From Betaproteobacteria bacterium (lineage in GTDB: Bacteria > Pseudomonadota > Gammaproteobacteria > Burkholderiales > Burkholderiaceae_C): DNA of 64,000 nucleotides. The translations under genes were made by a program, and so were the position numbers. Position 1 is the stretch's first letter. Every line of letters starts with the position of its first letter. Where the stretch lies: positions 17,691 through 81,690 of the forward strand of contig JADIZZ010000014.1 of NCBI GenBank assembly GCA_016704535.1. The letters are read 5' to 3'. Shown here in pieces: positions 53,386 to 62,226 of the stretch. Below the pieces are notes generated by a model. That model was not told the origin of the DNA, made no database searches, and worked only from the letters and a program-made list of their open reading frames with translations.

Positions 53386-54281
53386 TGAACGCCGAAGACA
53401 ACACGATGCTGGTGCAAGCCAAGGGCCTGAGCGTGCGCTACGGTGCCAAGCGCGCCGTCGACGACGTCAGCTTCAACATCCCCAAGGGTCGCGTCGTCGG
53501 CCTGCTGGGCCACAACGGCGCTGGCAAGACGACGCTGATGAAGGCGATGGTCGGCCTGGCCACCAGCGAGGGCAGCCTGACGGTGCTGGGCATGAACCCG
53601 CGCCAGCAGCGGGTGCCCTTGCTCGAGCAGGCCTGCTACATCCCCGACGTGGCCATCCTGCCGCGCTGGGCGCGCGTGGAAGACCTCATCACGCTGTTGA
53701 GCGGCCTCCATCCGCGCTTCTCGGCCGACCGGGCGCGGGCGCTGCTGCGACGCACCAGTGTCGGCCTGTCGGACAAGGTCAAGACGCTGTCCAAGGGCAT
53801 GGTCGTGCAGGCCCACCTGGCGCTCATCGCCGCCATCGATGCGAAGCTGATGATCCTGGACGAGCCGACGCTGGGCCTGGACGTGCTGTCGCGCAAGGCG
53901 TTCTACGAGATGCTGATCGACGAGTGGTGCGACGGCGAACGCAGCGTGCTCATCAGCACGCACCAGGTCGAGGAGATCGAGAGCCTGCTGTCCGACGTGC
54001 TGATGCTCAACGAGGGCAAGCTGGTGCTCAGCATCAGCCTCGAGGACATGGAGCGGCGCTTCATCGGCGTCACCCACGACGCCGCGGTGGCCGACCAGAT
54101 TGCCGCCGCCCACCCACTGCTGCGTTACCGCACTGGCCCGGGCACCAGCGGCAACGCCGCCATCTTCGATGGCGCGCCGCCAGACCACGTGCAGGCCCTG
54201 GGCCAGCGTGTGCGCCCCAGCCTGGTCGATCTGTTCGTGGCGCTGACGCGCAAGCCCGAACTCGACCGCACCCAGTTCTGA
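53385..54281 (+). CDS. ABC transporter ATP-binding protein
   Basis: ABC ATPase of 298 residues. Walker A is GLLGHNGAGKTTLMKAM, Walker B is LMILDEPTLGLD, and the H-loop is STHQVEEIE. The signature region is degenerate (TLSKGM in place of LSGGQ), as in some YtrB/CcmA-like exporters. The final 70 residues form a regulatory extension (THDAAVADQIAAAHPLL). Seen as it stands, it is in frame with the GntR gene upstream, but that fusion probably comes from a one-base shift. Permease follows after 18 bases. Confidence 0.92.
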   Translation: MNAEDNTMLVQAKGLSVRYGAKRAVDDVSFNIPKGRVVGLLGHNGAGKTTLMKAMVGLATSEGSLTVLGMNPRQQRVPLLEQACYIPDVAILPRWARVEDLITLLSGLHPRFSADRARALLRRTSVGLSDKVKTLSKGMVVQAHLALIAAIDAKLMILDEPTLGLDVLSRKAFYEMLIDEWCDGERSVLISTHQVEEIESLLSDVLMLNEGKLVLSISLEDMERRFIGVTHDAAVADQIAAAHPLLRYRTGPGTSGNAAIFDGAPPDHVQALGQRVRPSLVDLFVALTRKPELDRTQF

Positions 54282-54299
54282 TCCTTGACGAGGACACCG

Positions 54300-55208
54300 A
54301 TGAACAAGCTTCTTCCCCTGATGCAGCGTGAATGGCTGCAACACCGCTTTGGCTGGATGCTGATGGTGGTGGTGCCCTTCGCCATCGCCCTGCTGCTGCT
54401 GTCTTTCGGGCAACTGGCGATCGGCCCCGATACCGCCGACCGTGTCGGCAACAGCCTGCCGCCGTTGCTGGCGATGGCGTCGATCGCCGGCAGCGGCGCG
54501 GTGATCTTCCTGATCGCGGGCGTCACGTCGCTGATCATCGTGGCCGGGGTGGCACGCCGCGACCATGGCGACCGCTCGATCGAGTTCTGGCTCTCGCTGC
54601 CCACGACGCACAGCGCCAGCCTGGCCGCACCGCTGCTCGTGCACCTGCTGCTGGTGCCGGCGGTGGCTCTGCTGGTCGGCCTGACCGGCGGGCTGCTGGT
54701 CTCGTTGGTGCTGGTGACACGGGTGGTCGGCATCGGAGCGTGGATCGCGCTGCCCTGGGGCGACTTGCTGCCGGCCGTCCTCGCCATCGCGGCACGCCTG
54801 CTGGCCGGGTTGCCGCTGGCCATGCTGTGGCTGTCGCCGCTGATCCTGCTGGTGGTGCTGCTGTCGGCCTGGTTCAGGCGTTGGGCCTGGGTCATCCTCG
54901 GTGTTGGCCTGGGTCTGGGCGGCCAGCTGCTCGACCGCCTCTTCGGGCAGCCGCTGCTGTCCGACATCACGCTCGGCCTGTTGCGCGGTGCGGGCAAGGC
55001 GTTGGTGAGTGCCGGAGAGGGTTTCCAGATGGGTCCGAACCAGGGCAGCGAAGGCCTGCGCCAGCTGCCGGGATGGGCGCTGCACGACTTCGGCCTGGCG
55101 CTGCGCGAGCTGCCTTCGCCGCTGCTCGCAGGAGGGCTGCTCTTTGCGGCGGGCTGCTTTGTGCTGCTGATCGTCTGGCGCCAGCGCGGCGCGGGCGCGG
55201 CCGGCTGA
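54300..55208 (+). CDS. ABC transporter permease
   Basis: Membrane protein of 302 residues with about six helices, for example GWMLMVVVPFAIALLLLSFG, AVIFLIAGVTSLIIVAGVAR, LLLVPAVALLVGLTGGLLVS and LPLAMLWLSPLILLVVLLSAW. It resembles ABC-2/YtrC-type permeases encoded beside YtrA regulators. It is preceded by a GAGGAC ribosome site and the ATPase. The exported or imported substrate is unknown; YtrA-type systems often respond to cell-envelope stress. Confidence 0.88.
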   Translation: MNKLLPLMQREWLQHRFGWMLMVVVPFAIALLLLSFGQLAIGPDTADRVGNSLPPLLAMASIAGSGAVIFLIAGVTSLIIVAGVARRDHGDRSIEFWLSLPTTHSASLAAPLLVHLLLVPAVALLVGLTGGLLVSLVLVTRVVGIGAWIALPWGDLLPAVLAIAARLLAGLPLAMLWLSPLILLVVLLSAWFRRWAWVILGVGLGLGGQLLDRLFGQPLLSDITLGLLRGAGKALVSAGEGFQMGPNQGSEGLRQLPGWALHDFGLALRELPSPLLAGGLLFAAGCFVLLIVWRQRGAGAAG

Positions 55209-55280
55209 CGCGCAACCCGGCACCGAACGAGCGCCAGTGCTGTCCGTGGCGATGGCGTGGACAAAGGCTGAACGCCGGGC

Positions 55281-55308
55281 TCAAGTCGCACTGCCCGGCT
55301 GCCGATGA
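55281..55308 (+). promoter_or_regulatory. Sigma-28 (FliA)-like promoter
   Basis: TCAAGTCG at 55281-55288 and GCCGATGA at 55301-55308 with a 12-base spacer. This resembles the FliA consensus TAAAGTTT-N11-GCCGATAA with a few mismatches. It lies 70 bp upstream of the secreted Cache protein, and a chemoreceptor follows, which is the gene class sigma-28 serves. Transcription would start near 55316. Confidence 0.55.
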
Positions 55309-55378
55309 CTCCAGGACGTGTCATCGGGCCGGCAGCGGTCGGTGGCTGTTCGTATCAACCCTCTGGAGCCCGACTGCC

Positions 55379-55864
55379 ATGTCCATCATCCGCCTCACCG
55401 TCGCCGCGGCCCTGTTCGCCAGCGTCGCCGCCCACGCCAATGACCCCAAGGCCACCATCGCCGACCTCGACGCGCGCCTGGCCAAGATCGGCGTCGCCAA
55501 GATCGACGGCACCAGCGACGTGGCCGGCAAGGCCGTGCCGACGATCTACTTCGGTGAACGCAAGATCAACAACAACTACGACGTCGTCGACGCCATCCGC
55601 AAGGACCACAAGGCCACCGCCACCGTGTTCGTCAAGGATGGCGAAGAGTTCGTTCGCGTCAGCACCAACGTGCTCACGCCCGAAGGCAAGCGCGGCGTCG
55701 GCACGCAGCTGGCACGCAATGCCGCCTACGCGGCGGTCAGCCAGGGCAAGCAGTACTGCGGCCCGATCGACGTGCTTGGCACCGCCTTCGACGCTTGCTA
55801 CAACCCCATCAAGGATGCCGGCGGCAAGATCATCGGCGTGAGCTACATCGGCCACAAGAAGTAG
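55379..55864 (+). CDS. Secreted single-Cache-domain protein
   Basis: A 161-residue periplasmic protein. The signal peptide is MSIIRLTVAAALFASVAAHA (cleavage likely after AHA). The rest resembles a single Cache sensor domain (KAVPTIYFGERKINNNYDVVDA, TATVFVKDGEEFVRVSTNV, GKQYCGPIDVLGTAFDACYNPI, GGKIIGVSYIG). Unlike usual Cache domains it is not fused to a membrane receptor. A CTCTGGAG ribosome site precedes it, with a sigma-28-like promoter further up. It lies 59 bases before a chemoreceptor, so it may act as a separate binding protein for it. Confidence 0.85.
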   Translation: MSIIRLTVAAALFASVAAHANDPKATIADLDARLAKIGVAKIDGTSDVAGKAVPTIYFGERKINNNYDVVDAIRKDHKATATVFVKDGEEFVRVSTNVLTPEGKRGVGTQLARNAAYAAVSQGKQYCGPIDVLGTAFDACYNPIKDAGGKIIGVSYIGHKK

Positions 55865-55923
55865 GCGCGGCGCGCCACGCCGGGGCCCGTCCCCGGACTC
55901 ACTGACTTCAAAGGACCACCGCC

Positions 55924-57501
55924 ATGAAGGTGTTCACCCCTTTGCGCACCGCCCTCGAACAGGTCGGCGTGCAGACGAAGCTGCTCGGCGCATTCGGCGC
56001 CCTGCTCGTCATCACCGCCCTGGTGGGCGGTGTGGCGCTGTTCAGCTTGTACAGCGTCAACGCCGAAGCCGGCACCCTCGCCCGCAAGTGGCTTGCCGGC
56101 GTCGTGCAGCTCGCCGAAGCCCGCACCGCGGTGATCAACGCTCGCGACTTCGAGCTCAAGCACAGCCGCACGGACGATGCCAGCTACCACGCCGAGTACG
56201 AAGCCAAGTTCACCGAGACCGTGAAAGGCCTGGACGTCCGCATGTCGGCCTACAAGGCCATGGTCGCAGGCGACGAGGAAGCTGCCCTGGTGACGCAGTA
56301 CGACAAGGCATGGGCGGACTACATCAAGTTCCAGACCCAGGTGGTGAAGCTGGGGCGCGGCAAGCAGCAGCAGGACGCAGCCGACATTGCCGATGGCGCA
56401 TCCGCCATGGCCTTCGACGAAACGATGGGCAGCCTGAATGCGCTGCTGGCCTTCAACCAGGCGGGCGGGCAGGCGGCCGCGGAACTGGCGTCCACGGTCT
56501 ATGCGCGCTCGCGTGCCGTCACGGCCGTGCTGATGGGCCTGGGGGTGTTGTTCGGCCTGGGTCTGGCCTGGGGCATCACGCACACCCTGTTGCGTCAGCT
56601 GGGCGGCGACCCGCGCGCCGCATTGGCCGTCGCCAAGGCCGTGGCCGAGGGCGATCTGACGACACCCATCGCCGTCAAACCCGGCGACCACGACAGCCTC
56701 ATGGCCTGGCTGCAGACCATGCAGCACAGCCTGAGCCGGGCCGTGAGCCAGGTACGTGAGGGCTCGGACCAGGTGGCCACGGCCAGCGCACAGATCGCCC
56801 AGGGCAACCAGGACCTGTCCAGCCGCACCGAGCAGCAGGCCAGCGCCCTGCAGCAGACCGCAGCGACGATGGAGCAACTCGGTTCGACCGTGCGCAGCAA
56901 CGCCGACAACGCCCGCGAGGCGAGCCAACTCGCACAGAGCGCGTCGTCGGTGGCCGTTCAGGGCGGCACGGTCGTTGGCGAGGTCGTGCAGACCATGAAG
57001 GGCATCAACGAGAGCAGCCGCAAGATCGCCGACATCATCGGCACCATCGACGGCATTGCCTTCCAGACCAACATCCTGGCGCTGAACGCGGCCGTCGAGG
57101 CGGCGCGGGCCGGTGAACAGGGCCGTGGCTTCGCCGTGGTGGCCAGCGAGGTGCGCAGCCTGGCCCAGCGCTCGGCCGACGCCGCCAAACAGATCAAGGG
57201 CCTGATCACGGCCAGCGTCGAGCGTGTCGAACACGGCAGTGCACTGGTCGACCGTGCCGGCAAGACCATGACCGAGGTGGTCGGCGCGATCCAGCGCGTC
57301 ACGCACATCGTGGCCGAGATCAGCGCGGCCAGCGGCGAGCAGAGCAACGGCGTCGGCCAGGTCGGCGAGGCCGTGGCGCAGATGGACCGCAGCACGCAGC
57401 AGAACGCCGCGCTGGTGGAGGAAAGTGCTGCCGCAGCCGAGAGCCTGCGCCAGCAGGCCACGCAGTTGGTACAGGCGGTGGCCGTCTTCAAGCTCGCCTA
57501 G
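55924..57501 (+). CDS. Methyl-accepting chemotaxis protein
   Basis: Chemoreceptor of 525 residues. Helix one (about 23-46) and helix two (about 193-216, VTAVLMGLGVLFGLGLAWGI) flank a periplasmic four-helix-bundle domain of about 145 residues. A HAMP segment (about 217-268) follows, then the signalling domain with the conserved hairpin IAFQTNILALNAAVEAARAG and EQGRGFAVVASEVRSLAQRS. No CheB/CheR pentapeptide is at the C-terminus. AAAGGACC precedes the ATG. The ligand is unknown; the Cache protein upstream is a candidate partner. Confidence 0.95.
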   Translation: MKVFTPLRTALEQVGVQTKLLGAFGALLVITALVGGVALFSLYSVNAEAGTLARKWLAGVVQLAEARTAVINARDFELKHSRTDDASYHAEYEAKFTETVKGLDVRMSAYKAMVAGDEEAALVTQYDKAWADYIKFQTQVVKLGRGKQQQDAADIADGASAMAFDETMGSLNALLAFNQAGGQAAAELASTVYARSRAVTAVLMGLGVLFGLGLAWGITHTLLRQLGGDPRAALAVAKAVAEGDLTTPIAVKPGDHDSLMAWLQTMQHSLSRAVSQVREGSDQVATASAQIAQGNQDLSSRTEQQASALQQTAATMEQLGSTVRSNADNAREASQLAQSASSVAVQGGTVVGEVVQTMKGINESSRKIADIIGTIDGIAFQTNILALNAAVEAARAGEQGRGFAVVASEVRSLAQRSADAAKQIKGLITASVERVEHGSALVDRAGKTMTEVVGAIQRVTHIVAEISAASGEQSNGVGQVGEAVAQMDRSTQQNAALVEESAAAAESLRQQATQLVQAVAVFKLA

Positions 57502-57520
57502 CGCGCCGAACTTCACCAGC

Positions 57521-57548
57521 GAGAAGGGGCCCCGCGGGGCCCCTTCTC
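57521..57548. terminator. Strong GC hairpin between chemoreceptor and isocitrate lyase
   Basis: Perfect 13-base arms GAGAAGGGGCCCC / GGGGCCCCTTCTC around a 2-base centre, located between two convergent genes. It likely ends both transcripts. No T-run is present on either strand. Confidence 0.6.
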
Positions 57549-57571
57549 GTCGTCGCGCCGGACGGCCGACT

Positions 57572-58870
<1,299 letters not shown>

Positions 58871-59235
58871 GAGGGGGCTCCCGGGGGTTGACTGAAGGTT
58901 CTGCGACCTGGGCAGGGCCCGTGGTCGAAGCGAAGAAATCAGGCTTTAAGCGTAAACCCGGGCGTAGCAAAATGGAAGACATCTGTCTTATATAAGACAT
59001 AACAATGTGTCGTTATAAATCAAAGACTTAGCGCTGACATTCACATTGCAAAATGTCATTTTTCCATATGATGGATTTTTGCTGCAATGCAACGACGCGA
59101 ATTTCCACGATGCGGAAGCTGAAGTCTGCGATGCGGAAGCCAATGCCCTCGCCTCGAGACCCGTCCGTGACCTTCCTGTCAGGCTGCCCGCGGTAGCCCG
59201 GGTACCGGAGCGGACCGCGACTTCGACGTCTCCGG
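58871..59235 (-). promoter_or_regulatory. aceA upstream regulatory region
   Basis: These 365 bp contain no gene I can support. The middle (about 58960-59090) is AT-rich relative to the rest. It holds the perfect palindrome at 58984-58999, listed separately, and a dyad TGACATT (59035-59041) / AATGTCA (59052-59058) with a 10-base spacer. Both lie upstream of aceA on its strand. A 12-base direct repeat CGATGCGGAAGC occurs twice near 59107-59140, of unknown meaning. Confidence 0.5.
58984..58999. promoter_or_regulatory. Perfect 16-bp palindrome in the aceA promoter region
   Basis: TGTCTTATATAAGACA is its own reverse complement. It lies 114 to 129 bases upstream of the aceA start and probably near the core promoter, which suggests a dimeric repressor or activator of the glyoxylate shunt. 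I cannot name the protein. Confidence 0.6.
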
Positions 59236-59958
59236 TCAGTCGTGGCGAGAATCGTGAACCGCAAGGCCCAGCCAGTGGGTATAGATGCGGTCGGCCAGCG
59301 CCTGCTGGCAGGCCAGGTGTGCGGTGATGCCGGCCCGCATCGTCGCCGGCCCGTGCACCGTGTGCAGCCGCGGCGCCACGTCGTCCAGTGGGTTGGCGTC
59401 GTGCGCCCAGCGGTCGATCTTCTCTGCGTCGGCCTCGACGTGGAACTGCATCGCCAGGTGCGGTCCGAGTGCGAAGGCCTGGTGCGCGCACGCGGCACTG
59501 CTGGCCAGCAGTTCGGCGCCGGCGGGAAGGGCAAAGGTCTCGCGATGCCACTCGAAAACACGGCGTTCGCCGTGCGGGCCGAACCACGCTTCAGCCGCAG
59601 GACTGTCGGCCACCTGCATCGCCTGCCAGCCGACTTCGGGCACCACCGCGGCCGTCACCGGTGCACCGAGAGCCCTCGCCATCAGCTGCCCACCCAGGCA
59701 ATGGCCCAGCGTGGGCACGCCCGCCGCCAGCGCCTGCAGGAAGAGCGACTCGGCCTGGCGCAGCGACGGCATGGCGTCGTTGGCACTCATCTCGCCGCCC
59801 AGGATGGCCAGCGCGCCGTAGCCGCGCAGGGTGGCCGGATAGGCATGGCCGGCCTGGCTGTCGAAGACCTCGAAAGCCACGCCCTGCCGCGTCAGCCAGG
59901 TGCCCAGATAAGCCGGGCCGTCGCTGCTGAGGTGCTGGAGGATGAGGACGGGTTTCAT
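59236..59958 (-). CDS. Class I glutamine amidotransferase-like protein
   Basis: A 240-residue protein with the class I (triad) GATase fold, as in GMP synthase-like enzymes (COG0518). The nucleophile Cys is in LGHCLGGQLMARALG, and a His-x-Glu pair is in MQFHVEADAEKI. LAILGGEMSANDAMPSL and PEVGWQAM are family segments. Such proteins hydrolyse glutamine or gamma-glutamyl substrates; no synthase partner is adjacent. It is divergent from the agmatinase-family gene across 50 bp, which might link it to amine metabolism, but this is inference. Confidence 0.86.
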   Translation of the reverse strand: MKPVLILQHLSSDGPAYLGTWLTRQGVAFEVFDSQAGHAYPATLRGYGALAILGGEMSANDAMPSLRQAESLFLQALAAGVPTLGHCLGGQLMARALGAPVTAAVVPEVGWQAMQVADSPAAEAWFGPHGERRVFEWHRETFALPAGAELLASSAACAHQAFALGPHLAMQFHVEADAEKIDRWAHDANPLDDVAPRLHTVHGPATMRAGITAHLACQQALADRIYTHWLGLAVHDSRHD

Positions 59959-60008
59959 CGCGCGGCGTCTTCGTATGATGCGGCGGCAGTGTGCCCCAGG
60001 ACCCGACC

Positions 60009-60953
60009 ATGACCGACTTCGCCTTCCTCTCCGACCATGGCTTTCTCAAGGCCGGCTCGCCCGACGCGGCCACGCCCTATGCCGTGGCCGGCGTGGCCTG
60101 GGACGGCGCCACTACGAACCGCCCTGGCGCGCGCATGGGGCCGCGCGCCATCCGCCAGGCCAGCCACATGCTGTGCGATGGCACGCATCCGCACTTCGAC
60201 GTCTCGCCGCTGGGCCGTCTGGGCGACGTCGGCGACCTGCCGCTGCCCAACACCGCGCTCGAGACGCTGCGCGCCGCGCTCGAGCCGCAGGCGCTGGCGC
60301 TGATCCGCCACCACCACGTGGCCTGGCTGGGCGGCGACCACTCGATAACGCTGTCGCTGCTGCGCGCCTACCGCCAGCACCTGGGCCGGCCGCTGGCGGT
60401 CATCCACTTCGACGCGCATTGCGACACCTGGACCGATCACTTTGGCGAGCCCAGCGGACACGGCACCTGGGTCTGGGAAGCCATGCAGGAAGGCCTGGTG
60501 ATCGATACCTGTTTCACGCAGCTGGGCATACGCTCGGCCGGCAGGCGCGAGGCGCGCGAGTACGTGGCCACGCGCGGCGGCCAGGTGTTCACGGCGCGGC
60601 AGTTGCGGGGCCTGAGCTCGCCGGCGCAGCTGGCGCCCGTGGCTGGCGCGATCCGCGAGCGCCTGGCCGCGCACGGCAACCCGCCCGTCTACCTCAGCCT
60701 GGACATCGACTGCCTGGACCCGGCCTATGCCCCCGGCACCGGCACCCCCGAGCCCGGCGGTATGAGCACGAACCAGGTCTTCACGCTGCTGGAGGAACTG
60801 GCTGACCTGCCCTTCATCGGTATGGACTGTGTGGAGGTGGCGCCCGCCTACGACCACGCCGAGCTCACCAGCCTGGCCGCGGCGCACTTCGTTTGGAGCT
60901 ACCTGTGCGGCCGCATCGCGCGGGGGGCCCCAGCGGCCGTCGCGCCGGCTTGA
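60009..60953 (+). CDS. Agmatinase/arginase-family ureohydrolase
   Basis: Binuclear-manganese hydrolase of 314 residues. Metal ligands are in LGGDHSI, the HFDAHCDT block and SLDIDCLDPAYAPGTG, and the substrate loop is in GEPSGHGTW. The GATTNRPGARMGPRAIRQAS segment marks the agmatinase-like group. Agmatine, guanidinobutyrate and other guanidino substrates are possible; motifs do not decide, so no symbol is given. The ATG at 60009 (MTDFAFLS) is preferred to one six codons upstream. It is close to an omega-amino acid transaminase and a PuuB-like oxidase. Confidence 0.9.
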   Translation: MTDFAFLSDHGFLKAGSPDAATPYAVAGVAWDGATTNRPGARMGPRAIRQASHMLCDGTHPHFDVSPLGRLGDVGDLPLPNTALETLRAALEPQALALIRHHHVAWLGGDHSITLSLLRAYRQHLGRPLAVIHFDAHCDTWTDHFGEPSGHGTWVWEAMQEGLVIDTCFTQLGIRSAGRREAREYVATRGGQVFTARQLRGLSSPAQLAPVAGAIRERLAAHGNPPVYLSLDIDCLDPAYAPGTGTPEPGGMSTNQVFTLLEELADLPFIGMDCVEVAPAYDHAELTSLAAAHFVWSYLCGRIARGAPAAVAPA

Positions 60954-61014
60954 TCCGGCGCAAGCCGGCCACACCGGGGTCGCCGAAAAATGAGGGCAAA
61001 TCCCCGGAGGCCCC

Positions 61015-61557
61015 ATGAAGCAGCCCAGCCCCCCCGTCCGTGTCGCGCGCCCGCCGCGCCAGAGCCGCCCGCGCAGCGCCGAACTGCCGGAGTTCGAATC
61101 GCTGGACAACGCCCACCGCGCTGCTTTGCAGATGCTGGACAGCTTCCACCGCCTGCTGGTGCAACTGGACAGCTCTGGCCTGGATGACGCCGCCCGAGCC
61201 TCGGCGCGCGAGATCCTGGCGTTCTTCAATGGCCCCGGCCGGCATCACCACGAAGACGAGGAGAAGCATGTCTTCCCCGGCCTGCTGGCCGAAGGCAAGC
61301 CCGAACTGGTCAAGCACATCCACCGCTTGATGCAGGACCACGGCTGGCTCGAGGAAGACTGGCGCGAGCTGTCGCCGCAGATCGAGGCCATCGCCGACGG
61401 CTACAACTGGTACGACATGGCCATACTCAATGCTGCGCTGCCGGTGTTCACTGCGCTCTACCTCGACCACATTGCGCTGGAGGAAAGCTTGGTCTACCCT
61501 GAAGCCAAGAAACAGTTGGCGGCTTTGAAGGCCGGCCGCGGCAGTGCCGTCAACTGA
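61015..61557 (+). CDS. Hemerythrin-domain protein
   Basis: A 180-residue soluble protein with a hemerythrin four-helix bundle. Iron-ligand candidates are LDNAHRAALQMLDSFH, RHHHEDEEKHVFPGL, MQDHGWLEEDW and YLDHIALEESLVYPEA. A basic N-terminal tail of about 25 residues precedes it. These proteins bind di-iron and serve in oxygen or nitric-oxide sensing or iron repair. The ribosome site GGAGG is strong. The function here is unknown. Confidence 0.88.
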   Translation: MKQPSPPVRVARPPRQSRPRSAELPEFESLDNAHRAALQMLDSFHRLLVQLDSSGLDDAARASAREILAFFNGPGRHHHEDEEKHVFPGLLAEGKPELVKHIHRLMQDHGWLEEDWRELSPQIEAIADGYNWYDMAILNAALPVFTALYLDHIALEESLVYPEAKKQLAALKAGRGSAVN

Positions 61558-61581
61558 AGCTTCATCGTCGCCGCGCAGGCG

Positions 61582-62073
61582 TCAAATCGTCAACGCCGTC
61601 GTCTTCTTGACGGTGCGCAGCACCAGCATCGAGTTGCTGCGCACCACGCCGGGCAGGCGCGTTAGCACCTCGGCGTGGAAGCGCTCCAGGTCTTCCGCGT
61701 CGCGGTAGGCAAAGCGCACCAGGTAGTCGTTGGCGCCGGCGACGTAGACGCAGTCCAGGATCTCGGGCGTGTTGCGCACGGCCTGCTCGAAGGTTTCCAG
61801 CTGCGCGGGCTGCGTGCTCTCCAGGTTGATGATGGTGTAGCTGGTGCCGTGGCGCCCCACCGCCTTGGGGTTGAGCAGCGCCACATAGCCGGCGATGACG
61901 CCGGCATCCTCCAGCGCCTTCACGCGCCGCAGACAGGCGCTGGGTGAGAGGTGCACACGCGCCGCCAATTCCTGGTTCGAGAGCCGGCCCTCGGCCTGCA
62001 GCTGGTTCAGGATGGCGCGGTCGATGGTGTCGAGCGGTGCATCGGATTGCACTCGCAAGCCAGTTGTTCGCAT
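61582..62073 (-). CDS. Lrp/AsnC-family transcriptional regulator
   Basis: A 163-residue feast/famine regulator. The N-terminal helix-turn-helix (about 12-60) reads LDTIDRAILNQLQAEGRLSN and ELAARVHLSPSACLRRVKAL. The RAM/AsnC effector domain (about 75-155) has YTIINLESTQ, LDCVYVAGANDYLVRF and VLTRLPGVVRSNSMLVLRTVK. It is divergent from the transaminase across 153 bp, so it probably controls that amino-acid gene and itself. The effector is probably an amino acid. Confidence 0.93.
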   Translation of the reverse strand: MRTTGLRVQSDAPLDTIDRAILNQLQAEGRLSNQELAARVHLSPSACLRRVKALEDAGVIAGYVALLNPKAVGRHGTSYTIINLESTQPAQLETFEQAVRNTPEILDCVYVAGANDYLVRFAYRDAEDLERFHAEVLTRLPGVVRSNSMLVLRTVKKTTALTI

Positions 62074-62226
62074 GTTCTTGATCTCCGTGGTGCACTTGCC
62101 GCATTATCTTGTGCCAACGAGGGTGAACCCGCATCGCATGCGCACGCACATTGCGCGCCGCACTGTCTAGACTGATCGACGGTGCTGCAGCACACTGCGC
62201 GCGCCGCCTCAGCCAGGAGCCCCCCC
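62074..62226. promoter_or_regulatory. Divergent control region Lrp-like / transaminase
   Basis: This 153-bp gap lies between an Lrp-family regulator and the transaminase it probably controls. A CATTATC segment near 62102 is the only AT-rich patch. No clear dyad or sigma-70 boxes stand out. A ribosome-binding AGGAG precedes the transaminase ATG. Confidence 0.4.

Noticed and set aside
53034..54281. Genuine single-chain GntR-ABC ATPase gene
   Set aside because: A one-base shift restores a family-typical GntR end and a TGATG junction; I treat it as two genes.
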